Assembly (NCBI GenBank): GCA_026874595.1
Contig: CM049310.1
Location: 2,480,001 to 2,544,000, forward strand
DNA from: Sipunculus nudus
Lineage: Eukaryota; Annelida; Sipuncula; Golfingiida; Sipunculidae
Direction: 5' to 3'
Length of the DNA: 64,000 bases
Below are positions 39,901 through 51,900 of this stretch, in pieces. Within the stretch, counting starts at the first letter, position 1. Every line of letters begins with the position of its first letter. The notes beneath the pieces were generated by a model. It was not told where the DNA came from. It saw only the letters and a list, made by a program, of their open reading frames with translations, and did no database searches. The position numbers were made by a program, and so were the translations under genes.

Positions 39901-42900
39901 CAGTCCAGTTTAATGCCTGTAACCGCATCATATCTTACCCTCTTGTATTACAGTCCAGTTTAATGCCTGTAACAGCATCATATCTTTCCCTTTTTATTTT
40001 ACAGTCAAGTTTAATGCCTGTAACAGCATCATATCTTATCCTTTTGTTTTACAGTCCAGGTTAATGCCTGTAACAGCATCATATTTTTCCCCTTCATTTT
40101 ACAGTCCAGTTTAATGCCTGTAACAGCATCATATCTTTCCCTTTTTATTTTTCAGTCCAGTTTAATGTCTGTAACAGCATCATATATCTTACCCTCTTTT
40201 TTCAGTCCAGTTAAATGCCTGTTACAGCATCATATCTTTCCCCTTTATTTTACAGTCAGGTTTAATGCCTGTAGCAGCATCATATCTTACCCTCTTGTTT
40301 AACAGTCCAGTTTAATGCCTGTAAGAGCATGATATCTTACACTCTTATTTAAAGTCCTGTTTAATGCCTATAACAACATCATATCTTACCCTCTTGTTTT
40401 ACAGTCCAGTTAAATGCCTGTAGCAGCATCATATCTTACCCTCTTGTTTTACAGTCCAGTTAAATGCCTGTAGCAGCATCATATCTTACCCTCTTGTTTT
40501 ACAGTCCAGTTAAATGCCTGTAGCAGCATCATATCTTTCCCTTTTTATTTTACAGTCCAGTTTAATGCCTGTAACAGCATCATATCTTACCCTCTTGTTT
40601 TACAGTCCAGTTAAATGCCTGTAGCAGCATCATATCTTTCCCCTTTATTTTACTGTCAGGTTTAATGCCTGTAGCAGCATCATAACTTACCCTCTTGTTT
40701 AACAGTCCAGTTTAATGCCTGTAACAGCATCATATCTTACCCTCTTGTTTTACAGTCCAGTTAAATGCCTGTAGCAGCATCAATTCTTTCCCTTTTTATT
40801 TTACAGTCCAGTTTAATGCCTGTAACAGCATCATATCTTACCCTCTTGTTTTACAGTCCAGTTAAATGCCTATAGCAGTATCATATCTTTCCCCTTAATT
40901 TTACAGTCAGGTTTAATGCCTGTAGCAGCATCATAACTTACCCTCTTGTTTAACAGTCCAGTTTAATGCCTGTAACAGCATCATATCTTATACTCTTATT
41001 TAAAGTCCTGTTTAATGCCTATAACAGCATCATATCTTACCCTCTTGTTTTACAGTCCAGTTAAATGCCTGTAGCAGCATCATATCTTTCCCTTTTTATT
41101 TTACAGTCCAGTTTAATGCCTGTAACAGCAATCCCTGTCGTAATGGTGGTACCTGCAGCAGCACGGCAATAGGGTTCACCTGTACCTGTCCTCCTGGTTT
41201 CCTTGGCAATGACTGCTCACAGTGTAAGTAAGCTTAAGTTACAACAATAAATTGTAGATAGACTACATAAAGTATTTATCATTTAAATCCTGGTAATCGT
41301 TCTTCCAGTGTTATTTTAAACTACATGATAATATCATAAAAGTGTCTTTTGATTTTCATGGTCCATGTCTCTTTTTCATTTAAAATTGAAAATTTGAATA
41401 TTTTTATTTAGTACAAAATAAAAAAAATTCTTTCTTTTAGCTAAAAAGTAACACCTTGAGGGAAAACATTTTTTGTGATATTATAGTTTTATAAAAAAAA
41501 ACTATCAAAATGGTTGGTCTTACTGGGGGCTAAAAATAGTAATGTACAAACACCACTGTTAATGATAATGAGTCTGCATTAGTCAGTTGTGAAGCTGTGT
41601 TGTCAGTCACAGAAACTTAAAGTTAAAGTATTCAAAATGAAATGACAACAGTTAATGCATATAAATCAAATGCTGCTAAGATATTAGAAAAGTTAACTCA
41701 TGGCAGTTTAAAATTTTTCAGAATGCTCTGAATTCTGTTTTAAATATTCCTCTTTTCACATTTGACAATTTAAAGTATAAATGTGTTCTCCCTTGACAGT
41801 TGACATTGACCCGTGCCTTAGTAACCCATGTGCCAATGGTGGAATCTGTTCTAGAACATCTACAGGATACCTTTGTCAGTGTATTTCACCATTCACTGGA
41901 CCCACATGTACAGAGAGTAAGTATCAGCCCCTGACTAATGCACTGGACCCACGTGTACTGACAGTAAGTATCAGCCCCTGACTAATGCACCATTCACTGG
42001 ACCCACATGTACTGACAGTAAATAACAGCCCTTGACTAATGCACCATTCACCGAACCCACATGTACAGACAGTAAGTATCAGCCCCTGACTAAATGCACC
42101 ATTCACTGGACCCACATGTACTGACAATAAGTATCAGCCCCTGACTAATGCACCATTCACTGGACCCACATGTACAGACAGTAAGTATGAGCCCCTCACC
42201 AATGCACCATTCACTGGACCCACATGTACTGACAGTAAATATCAGCCCTTGACTAATGCACCTTTCACCGGACCCACATGTACAGACAGTAAGTATCAGC
42301 CCCTGACTAAATGCACCATTCACTGGACCCACATGTACTGACAGTAAGTATCAGCCCCTGACTAAATGCACCATTCACTGGACCCACATGTACTGACAAT
42401 AAGTATCAGCCCCTGACTAAATGCACCATTCACTGGACCCACATGTACTGACAGTAAGTATCAGCCCCTGACTAAATGCACCATTCACTGGACCCACATG
42501 TACTGACAGTAAGTATCAGCCCCTGACTAAATGCAACATTCACTGGACCCACATGTACTGACAATAAGTATCAGCCCCTGACTAAATGCACCATTCACTG
42601 GACCCACATGTACTGACAATAAGTATCAGCCCCTGACTAAATGCACCATTCACTGGACCCACATGTACTGACAGTAAGTATCAGCCCCTGACTAAATGCA
42701 CCATTCACTGGACCCACATGTACAGACAGTAAGTATCAGCCCCTGACTAAATGCACCATTCACTGGACCCACATGTACTGACAATAAGTATCAGCCCCTG
42801 ACTAAATGCACCATTCACTGGACCCACATGTACTGACAATAAGTATCAGCCCCTGACTAATGCACCATTCACTGGACCCACATGTACAGACAGTAAGTAT

Positions 42901-45900
42901 TGGCCCCTGACTAATGCACCATTCACTGGACCCACATGTACAGACAGTAAGTATTGGCCCCTGATTAATGCACAATTCACCGGACCCACATGTCCTGACA
43001 GTAAGTATCAGCCTTTGACTAATGCAACCTTTCACTGGACCCAAATGTACAGACAGTAAGTATCGGCCCCTGATTAATGCACAATTCACCGGACCCACAT
43101 GTCCTGACAGTAAGTATCAGCCCTTGACTAATGCACCATTCACTGGACCCACATGTACAGACAGTAAGTATCAGCCCTTGACTAATGCACTGGACCCACG
43201 TGTACTGACAGTAAGTATCAGCCCCTGACTAATGCACCATTCACTGGACCCCCATTTACTGACAGTAAATATCAGCCACTGACTAATGTCACACCAATAA
43301 GCTGTCAATGCACAATATGTGTAAAATGGATAGGTGGCCATCACACTTAAATTGATAATTTAAAAAAGTATTATTAACTTTTTGATAGATAGATTTATAT
43401 TCTTTCATATTAAAAAACAACTTAAAGGAGATGATTTAGCTTCAAACATTATTTAAAATTGTGTCCACAAAAAAGAAATTTTTGAATTTCTTGAAAATGT
43501 GTCATCTGAGTGCAAAATCAAACATTTTGTAAGATATGAATTAAAGGTTAAACTGTAAATTGCAAATAAAAAACCAAGACATGTAATCTTTGAAATGAAT
43601 ATGAACTATTCTAAATTTTAACTTGTTACAATTAACTAATTTTCTTTACAGTTGTGGATCCATGCAGCAGCAACCCTTGTCGCAATGCTGCAACCTGTGT
43701 TAGAAATGGTGCTAACTTTGTCTGTAATTGTATCCCGGGTTTTACTGGCAATCTGTGTGAAAATGGTAAGATTGTTTATGCGTATTATCAACTTAAAGCT
43801 CCTTCATTCAAATGAATACACGGACTGAATTTTTATCTGTTTTAAAATCTAAAACTTCTAAAATTCTTTTCACACATTGGATAAAACAAAGTGTTTTAGA
43901 ATATTATTATATAATAACTACTGGTACCATTAATAAGTCATTATGAGGTGAATTATTGACTCTTAGGGGCCACACAATTCTTTTACCTATATACTATGAT
44001 GCAGTGATGTTTATAGTGATTACTATGTTCTGCGCCCATCTCTTGTAGCACCAACAGCCTGTTTCAGCAACCCCTGTCGGAATGGTGGGGTGTGTAATAC
44101 CACTTCTACAGGTGGTTACACCTGTACCTGTGTCAATGGGTTCACTGGGGTCAACTGTGATGTTGGTAAAGTGAAACTTTCAATTATAAATGTTTAATTA
44201 TATGTACGAGTCTTGCATTGAATACAATTGTAATGATTTATTGTTTAAAAGAAAATGAGAGAAACATGCTCTGAATACTGAAGAGTTCTGATTAAACTTT
44301 GACTAAGTTGGGCTTGTGAGTTACTACAACAAAGAATGAATCCTTGGATCTCTGTGTCAGATAAAATAATTAGATACATCAAAAGATTAATTAAAATTGC
44401 TGTCTTCTTTTAGCTTCTGTATATATAAAGAGCTTATTCACAGCATTCCTTTATCTTTATGATAAAAAATAAGTTGTTTTGACTTTTAAGTCACTTGAAA
44501 GGATGATATAAGTTTGTATTGAGTTATTATGAAGATCTTTTGGCAGTTTTAAGATGACTTAGTACTTGAACTAGAAGTCTGGGTATGTCTAAGAGGTTAA
44601 CTTTATACTTTCCCATTTTTAGCTCCAGATCCATGTGCCAGTAATCCCTGTTTAAATGGGGCCACCTGTACTTCACAAAATGGAGCCTACACTTGCACTT
44701 GTCCACCACGGGTCACTGGTGTCAACTGTGAAAATGGTGAGTAGAGTATCATGTCCTCCCTATTTTTTTTAAACAATTTGACAGTTTCACTGAATCAGAT
44801 GTCTCTTAACTTGTTTTGAATTTTTCAATATTCACCTTAATTGACTAACATTGGACAGCAGGACTATTGTTAAATATCATATGTTGCTTGCCTGTTATTG
44901 TCATTGTGTTGATACAGGTAGATCTGACAAAAAAGGAAACAATATTTGATTATTTGACTTATAGTGGTGTTAAAGTGCAATTGTTAATGATTTTAGCCAT
45001 AGATGAAACTGATTTAACTACAGTCAGATTGGATACAAAGGAACCTACTTATGCTTCCTGTTGATACATTCCCAATATATTTAATATTGTCAAGAATCTG
45101 TCTTAAAAGGGATCTTTCACTTGTGAAACTTTTGTTTTGATATTATTTTATATAAAGTTTATTGTAACAATCCAATAACAATTCAGTATTATCCCATAAT
45201 ATTTATGAAAAGTTATAAGGTAAATATAAATATCAATCTGAAGGATTATAAACTGGTCACATTAGTGTCAAATATTATGTTTGTTTTTTTTTTTAAATTA
45301 AGGAATTTTTAGCTGCTCTTAATTGAAATCAGATGATAATTTGTTAACAGAAGCTTGGCAATCAATAGATATATTTGAAATAACTAGTGATCAAAACAAA
45401 GATGTCTTTAGAGAAAATGCAGATGTTAATACGTATGATTACACCAATTTTTTCTCAATCCAGCTCCAATCCCATGTGACAGCAATCCATGCCTGAATGG
45501 TGGGGTATGCAGTAATAATGGTAATGTTTACACCTGCACGTGCTCCGGAGGGTTCACCGGGACCAACTGTGAAATAGGTAAAAATTCTCTCTCAGTCCTT
45601 ACTGTTTGCAATTACACAGACTTGAGTGAAAACATATAGCAGTATAATTGGTACTACAAAATTAATTTCATCATTAATTACAGTAATACTGCTCCTGCAT
45701 AACAACGCCATCTGGTGTTCATTCAGGGTATTAATTACCTCTTCATACTGAATGTTCAGTCCTTTGTACACCCTCATGTTTGTAAAAGCAAGAAAGTAAA
45801 ATATGATTCAGGCTACCATATTTAGTTAGTTATCAAGAAATCATCCTGATTGTTTCAAGTCTGAATACTAGATGGCATTAAGAAAAAAGTCATGCTACCA

Positions 45901-48900
45901 CAAATCATGAACACTTTTACTCAGTTCTGGCTGAACTCCAACATTTGAATCTAATGTTTGAAATATAATCTTCCTGTTTCAGCTCCTAATGCCTGTGACA
46001 GTAACCCCTGTCAGAACGGGGGTCAGTGTCAGCAGACATCATTCGGCTACAGATGTTTTTGTACTGGAGGATACTATGGCACCAACTGTGATCAAGGTAA
46101 AACCCTTGACGGTAGTTTATCTGAACTTCTCAGTATTATTATATATAGTTTTATTTTTATCAATAAGTTTATATGTCATTTAATGATCAGAAATTTCTTG
46201 CTTTATGAGTTGATTAAAGTTTGCCAGCTGATGTAATGATATCACAAAACTGGTCAGCGAATTGTTTTCACACTTGTAGCTCAGCTGCTGGTTTGTGATG
46301 CAATCAATAATTAGCCAGAAACTAGTGTAAATACTATGACCTGTTCTCAAATCTTCCTGTACAAAGTTTTAATTTGTTGAAAGGGTGGGGGACTGAACAG
46401 GCAACAGTTACAGTCTCAGTTATAATATTGATGGGTAAATTTCCCTTGGGCTATTTTACATTCCCTGGCAGGTCACTCATTTAAGGTGGCATCCTTGGCA
46501 AAAAGCCCTAAATTTAGAATTAATCCAAAAACTATTTCAGATGCATATTAGACTCCATAAATATATATCCTTTTAAACCTGGTAAAGATCTCTTTCTAAT
46601 GGTATATGTATATAGGAAATTCACATTCCTTTTTATAATTAAATTTTAACATTTTTGAAAAAAAATATTTTTATGATACATAATTTTATGCAACTTACTT
46701 AAAATGTGTCATGCTAAATTTGTGGACCCAGTTAAGCTTTGCTTCAACTTTGGGAGAATTTCTTTATATTCATCCAGATTTGTGAAAAATAATACTGTCT
46801 TGTCCTTTACAGCACCAGCCACAGCCTGCTGGAGCAGCCCCTGTCAGAACAACGGGATCTGTATTCCAATTGGCACTGGTTACTTCTGTTTCTGTACCGG
46901 GGCTTTCACAGGAACCAACTGTGAAACAGGTAACAGAGATCATATATCCATTTTTTAATACAATAAAATCATTGATTTAATTGATTATTAGATTGATCAA
47001 AGTGTTTTAAATTTTTATATTTAATGTTACTTTAGGAGAGGGGTGTAAATATAAAACCTGATATTTGGTTTAATGATGTATTTAACTTTTCTAGATTATA
47101 AATAAGGAATGGATGAATTGAGAAAATATAAAGAATGCAAAATGTTTTCAGTACAGTATGTAATCATGTGGATGGATTAATTTTCAATTGACAGTATTTT
47201 TTTTCAGGCAATACCAGACTGGTGTAGTTCAGGTTGATCATAATTACATCTTACACAACATGATGTTGTATATTTATAGAGGACCAGTGTGCTCTGGACC
47301 CCTGTAAGAATGGAGCTGCCTGCACATCAAACCCGTTCTTTGGTTACAGCTGTGCTTGTCAGGGTGGATTCTCAGGAAGGAACTGTACTATAGGTTAGTC
47401 TGTTATGATGTCAAATTTATCTCATCTTTTGAAATGTTTGATAATTCTCTCAACTTTTCTGTTCCATTGCTGTTTTACCTATATGTCTGATCTTTTGGGC
47501 TTATTAAGGTGCACAGTTTATACCAGTGAAAATGGACTCTTGGACAGCTATTTCTGCAAAGCAAGCAATGGCAAATCGTTGATAAAAAAGGTTTCATATT
47601 AACAAAATTATGCCAACTTTCTGAACACAGAAGTTGGGGATATTATATTTTGTGTTCATAACTATATATTTAGCATAAGTAATACTATTTATGTATATTA
47701 AAGAGATTTGGTCAAGTGGGTTTTGAGACAAGCTTTCTGTATCTGAACTTTTATAAACAGAGGCTGCATAGCGTTTTAGAGCCCCAAGAGCTGCTGTTAG
47801 TGTTAATATAAGGTCCTTTATATGTTACAGCACCAAACGTCTGCTTCCAGAACCCTTGCTTGAATGGTGGGGCCTGCACCAACAATGGTGATGGGACCTA
47901 CACCTGTACCTGTCCCCCGCAGTTCACAGGAAATGATTGTCAAAATGGTAAAGTTTAAAATTAAACATCTTCAAAAGTCTGTCCTGTATATATGTATCAT
48001 GAAAAGTTCTGTGTTAGGTCATGGAGTTTGGAGGATAATCTGTAAATTTCATTTACATTATTTTAAGAATGTTACGTAAGCCTTAATATGGACCAGATTT
48101 AAGCTGGACATAATTTGTGGACATCTTACTACAAGTTTTTAAAAAAATCTCTGTAAATCAGCTGTAATAACAGTATGTAGATTATTGTGCAGGAGGAACC
48201 TCATTGCCTCTACAGAGCTATAAATTTAACCTTTCTCTGCCAGAACAACCCTGTTTGGTCTGAAAAGGGTTAAGAGTTATCATTTTTACATGCTTTTTCA
48301 AATGATATGCTCTTTTCTTGTTCTTTTACCTTGAATTTCAGAAAAATATAGTAATGGAGGGCATAATATGACCAGTAATTAAAGCCAGTATTTCAAAATA
48401 AATAAAATGTTCTAAAGCAAAAGCAATAAGTACTGTAAGTAGAAACTACATGGCTATGCTGCAAAGACAATTGTATGTTAAGAAAAACATTATTTTGAAA
48501 TGTTTATTTAATAGCTGTGACAGCCTGCAACAGTAACCCCTGCCAGAATGGAGGCCAGTGCCAGCCTTCAAGCAATGGATTTGTCTGCAACTGTGTCAAC
48601 GGCTTCACAGGGACCACCTGTCTGGATGGTAAGTCTCTTATACTTTTTACAGTAGGAAGAAAAGTTTTGTAAACACTCGTAATAAAGTTTTATCAGCTGG
48701 GATAATTTATATCCTACAACTAAACTGTACTTGGCTGAATTGAGATCACCAGCTAAAAATGTCAATAGATTTGCAAAATTTTAAATAATTTCCCCTCAGT
48801 TCAAGTCCATGTTTGATTGGTTAAAAATAAACCAGTCATCTTGCAGTCAGTAAAGTAAGTAAAACAAAATAGGGTATTTTTATTAATTGACATTTGCCTT

Positions 48901-51900
48901 TCCTACTTATGTGACTGTTATGCTTACCGTAACCTCTGTTACATTTGATCTTTGGAACAGATCCGTGCACCAGCAACCCCTGTCAGAATGGTGGTCAGTG
49001 TTCCAGGACTATGAATGGATACCAGTGCAGCTGTGTAAATGGCTACTCAGGGATCAACTGTGAACAAAGTAAGTTGTCAAATGGCAGGGACAAATACTAG
49101 AATTTAATAGGTAAGCATTGGTTCATTGTTCAACTCCAGCCACAGTTACTAAGTAAATGTATATGATGATCTACACAGATCTTTAAGATCTTGCTAATTA
49201 ACTGCTTTTAGAGTTGGATAAATCAAGGTCTATTCATCACATAGGTCTGTTATTTGAAGTGTTGGGACCATGCAGTGAGCTGTCGGATAATAGGACCTAC
49301 ATGTTCCAATGACCAGCAGGTGGTCATACCAGTGAATTGTCAAACCAGTGGGTGTTAGACCCTAAATTTGACAAATTCCAGTTTGTTGTACACTATATTT
49401 TGAAGTCAACATTTTGTGAATGAAACATTATAAGTTATTATATGTTTTTCATTGATCTGTTATAATGAGGCTACTGTCTCATTCTTTCATATCTGTAAAA
49501 GAAAAGGTAAGTGTGCCTCTTAAATGACATTAACATGGGGCAAGTGTGTGATTTGATGATGGGAATATGTTTGGCATTCTGGATATTATCCTATTTTTGG
49601 CAAGATTTTCACTGAATATACACTTTGTCAATTCAAAAAGAAAACTCTTGTGAGACAGATTAATAGTGTAATGGGTAATCAGATACAATGTACCATTTGA
49701 ATAGCATCCAATCAACTAAACACAGACAAAGAAAGCTATGATGCCCCGATGAGATTTGATATATTTGGATGAGTTATGACATAAGTTGCTTTGTTTATAT
49801 ATTAATCTGTGTTTCAGATCCTGACTTCTGTTTGAGTAACCCCTGCAGCAATGGGGCTACCTGTACCAGTAATACAACAGGCTGGACCTGCCAGTGTCTG
49901 CCAGGATTCTCTGGGCTTCTCTGTGAAACAGGTGTGTGTCATCCTGTGAGATCACTCTGTGATTTTGTATAAAATCTTGAAATTCAAATATAGCTGTATT
50001 CATCTTCCTACTGTGAGATCACTATGTGACTTGATATGTAACACATTCTCACTCAATATAAATTCATTCACTGACTAGTCAGCTGTAAAAATATGACCCA
50101 AAAAGCCTTCTACTTAGATGGATAGGGCCTATTTTAAGTCCTGATACTCATGCCAAAACTGAACTGCAGTGGCCACCAGTACTGTCACATCTACATCATG
50201 TTAACAGTTGGTATTCTTAACATGAGGATATGGAAGAGGAATTAATGAAATTTAAATGTAAATCCCATCTCTTATTTGACTTTGGACTGTTAATATGTTT
50301 GTGGATTCATCCAGAAAATCTGCAGAATAAAATGCAGCCATGTCCATCTTTTAAATATTCTTTACATATAAAAGTCAAACATAAGTCATACTGTGTATAC
50401 CTTTATTATGAATAATAACAATATTTGTATCTGCCAAAACAGAGTTTTGCGGATATTATGTTTTCAGCCCACTGCCGCCGCCGGGTAGGTGTCCGGAGAA
50501 CTCCTCCGTAACCGCTGGATGGAATTTTACGAAACCCGGGATTATGTTCCGGTCACATGTGAACTGTTGCGCCCCGATTTTGTTTTGACCTCTGACCTTT
50601 CCTCTCACTCTGCGCCTGTTTGTGCGTCTGTTTCCACACATAAACCCACATATCTCAGGAACCGTTTGACCGATCAGGAAAATTTTTTTGCACAAATGTA
50701 GCCCTTGGATAGCTCTATAACATACACAAAAAATGGTGGCGCCACCTGCAACCATGTTTGCACAGTGTCCATCTGTTTGTCTGCCACGGGCTAAAATCAC
50801 TCATGTACATGTAGTGGTTTGACTTATCTGCCTTAAATTTTGCATATGTATACAACTTGGACGACTTTCTGGATTTTGTGGTAGGTGGCGCAACCTACAT
50901 ACACAATTTGGCTGCAGACATCCATGCTAATATGCAACACTTCACTCTATTTCCCCTTGCCACTCAATCCATGCCCCACTTCACCCGTTCCACTCTGATT
51001 TAGGCGGATACACGTAGTCGCTTGTCGACTACCCGTATTCTAGTTTCACCTTTGTTTTCACACTTCCAGCTCCTACAGCCTGCTTCAGCAACCCTTGCAT
51101 TAATGGTGCTACCTGTACTCCGACCCCCTCAGGGTACACCTGTACCTGTCCTCCAGGGTTTGGAGGAACCAGGTGTGAAAATGGTAAGATTTCATAAAAA
51201 TTCCCCTTACGTAAACTGTTTTTTCCAACACTTGCTTAGTACACATGATTTGTTGATACCTTAAAATTTGATCATTTGAAAATATGATTCTTCCAAGAAG
51301 ATTTAGTAGATAATCTAGAAATGTGTCATATTGATCCTGAAACTTTTGGAAACTGCAGGGGTGGCTGCATAATTCAAAATTTCTGAATGTGTTAAACCGG
51401 GATTGTGGGTGTTCTATTACTGTAGTATTTATATAAGCCCTATAGTGTAAGTAAAAACATGTACTTGCGGTGTAATGTGATACCAAGAAGAGTGTGGACT
51501 GGTTGTGAGATAGAGGCTGTAGTAAAAAAACATGTGTAGCTGACAAAGCGTTGTTCTCTTCAAGTGAGTCTGTGATCGTCAAGTCTGTGTGTCCTACAAC
51601 TAATACAACTAATACAACAGTGGGTAGGTCACACGCAGCACTGCCCAGTTACGTGCATATAAGGTCTGAGGTATGATTGTGTAAAGAGTTTCTGTAACAT
51701 ACAGAATTTTTTATCAAAACCATAAGTAACATTTAGTATACTATGCCAAATAAGTCCTAGAAGTCCTGCACAAAAAAGTTGTGCAAATAATAAATTAAAT
51801 TTCCTACTAGTCAGCTGGTCATATGCTATTTCAGCTAATTCTGACTGATGACTTTTCACCTAATGTTACTTTTATAATGCTATAGAGACTATTAGGAATG

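Larger units (their letters stand above)
43766..49817. other. Introns 24-33, ordinary
   Basis: Introns of about 280-890 bp between regularly spaced EGF exons. AT-rich; no tandem arrays or transposons recognised. Longest gaps are 44,737-45,463, 46,097-46,812 and 49,069-49,817. Confidence 0.55.

Noticed and set aside
34572-40302. Open frames on both strands with periodic [11 protein letters not shown]-type peptides
   Set aside because: By-product of the 50-bp acceptor array; every unit run ends in the same GTTTAA stop.
41924-43098. Minus-strand frames with repeated [16 protein letters not shown]-type peptides
   Set aside because: Antisense reading of the donor array, periodic because units are 54-55 bp.
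50456-50800. 114-codon minus-strand frame
   Set aside because: Contained in a GC-rich dispersed repeat; no domain recognised.
51109-51582. 157-codon minus-strand frame
   Set aside because: Overlaps EGF exon 35 in antisense and shows no domain.
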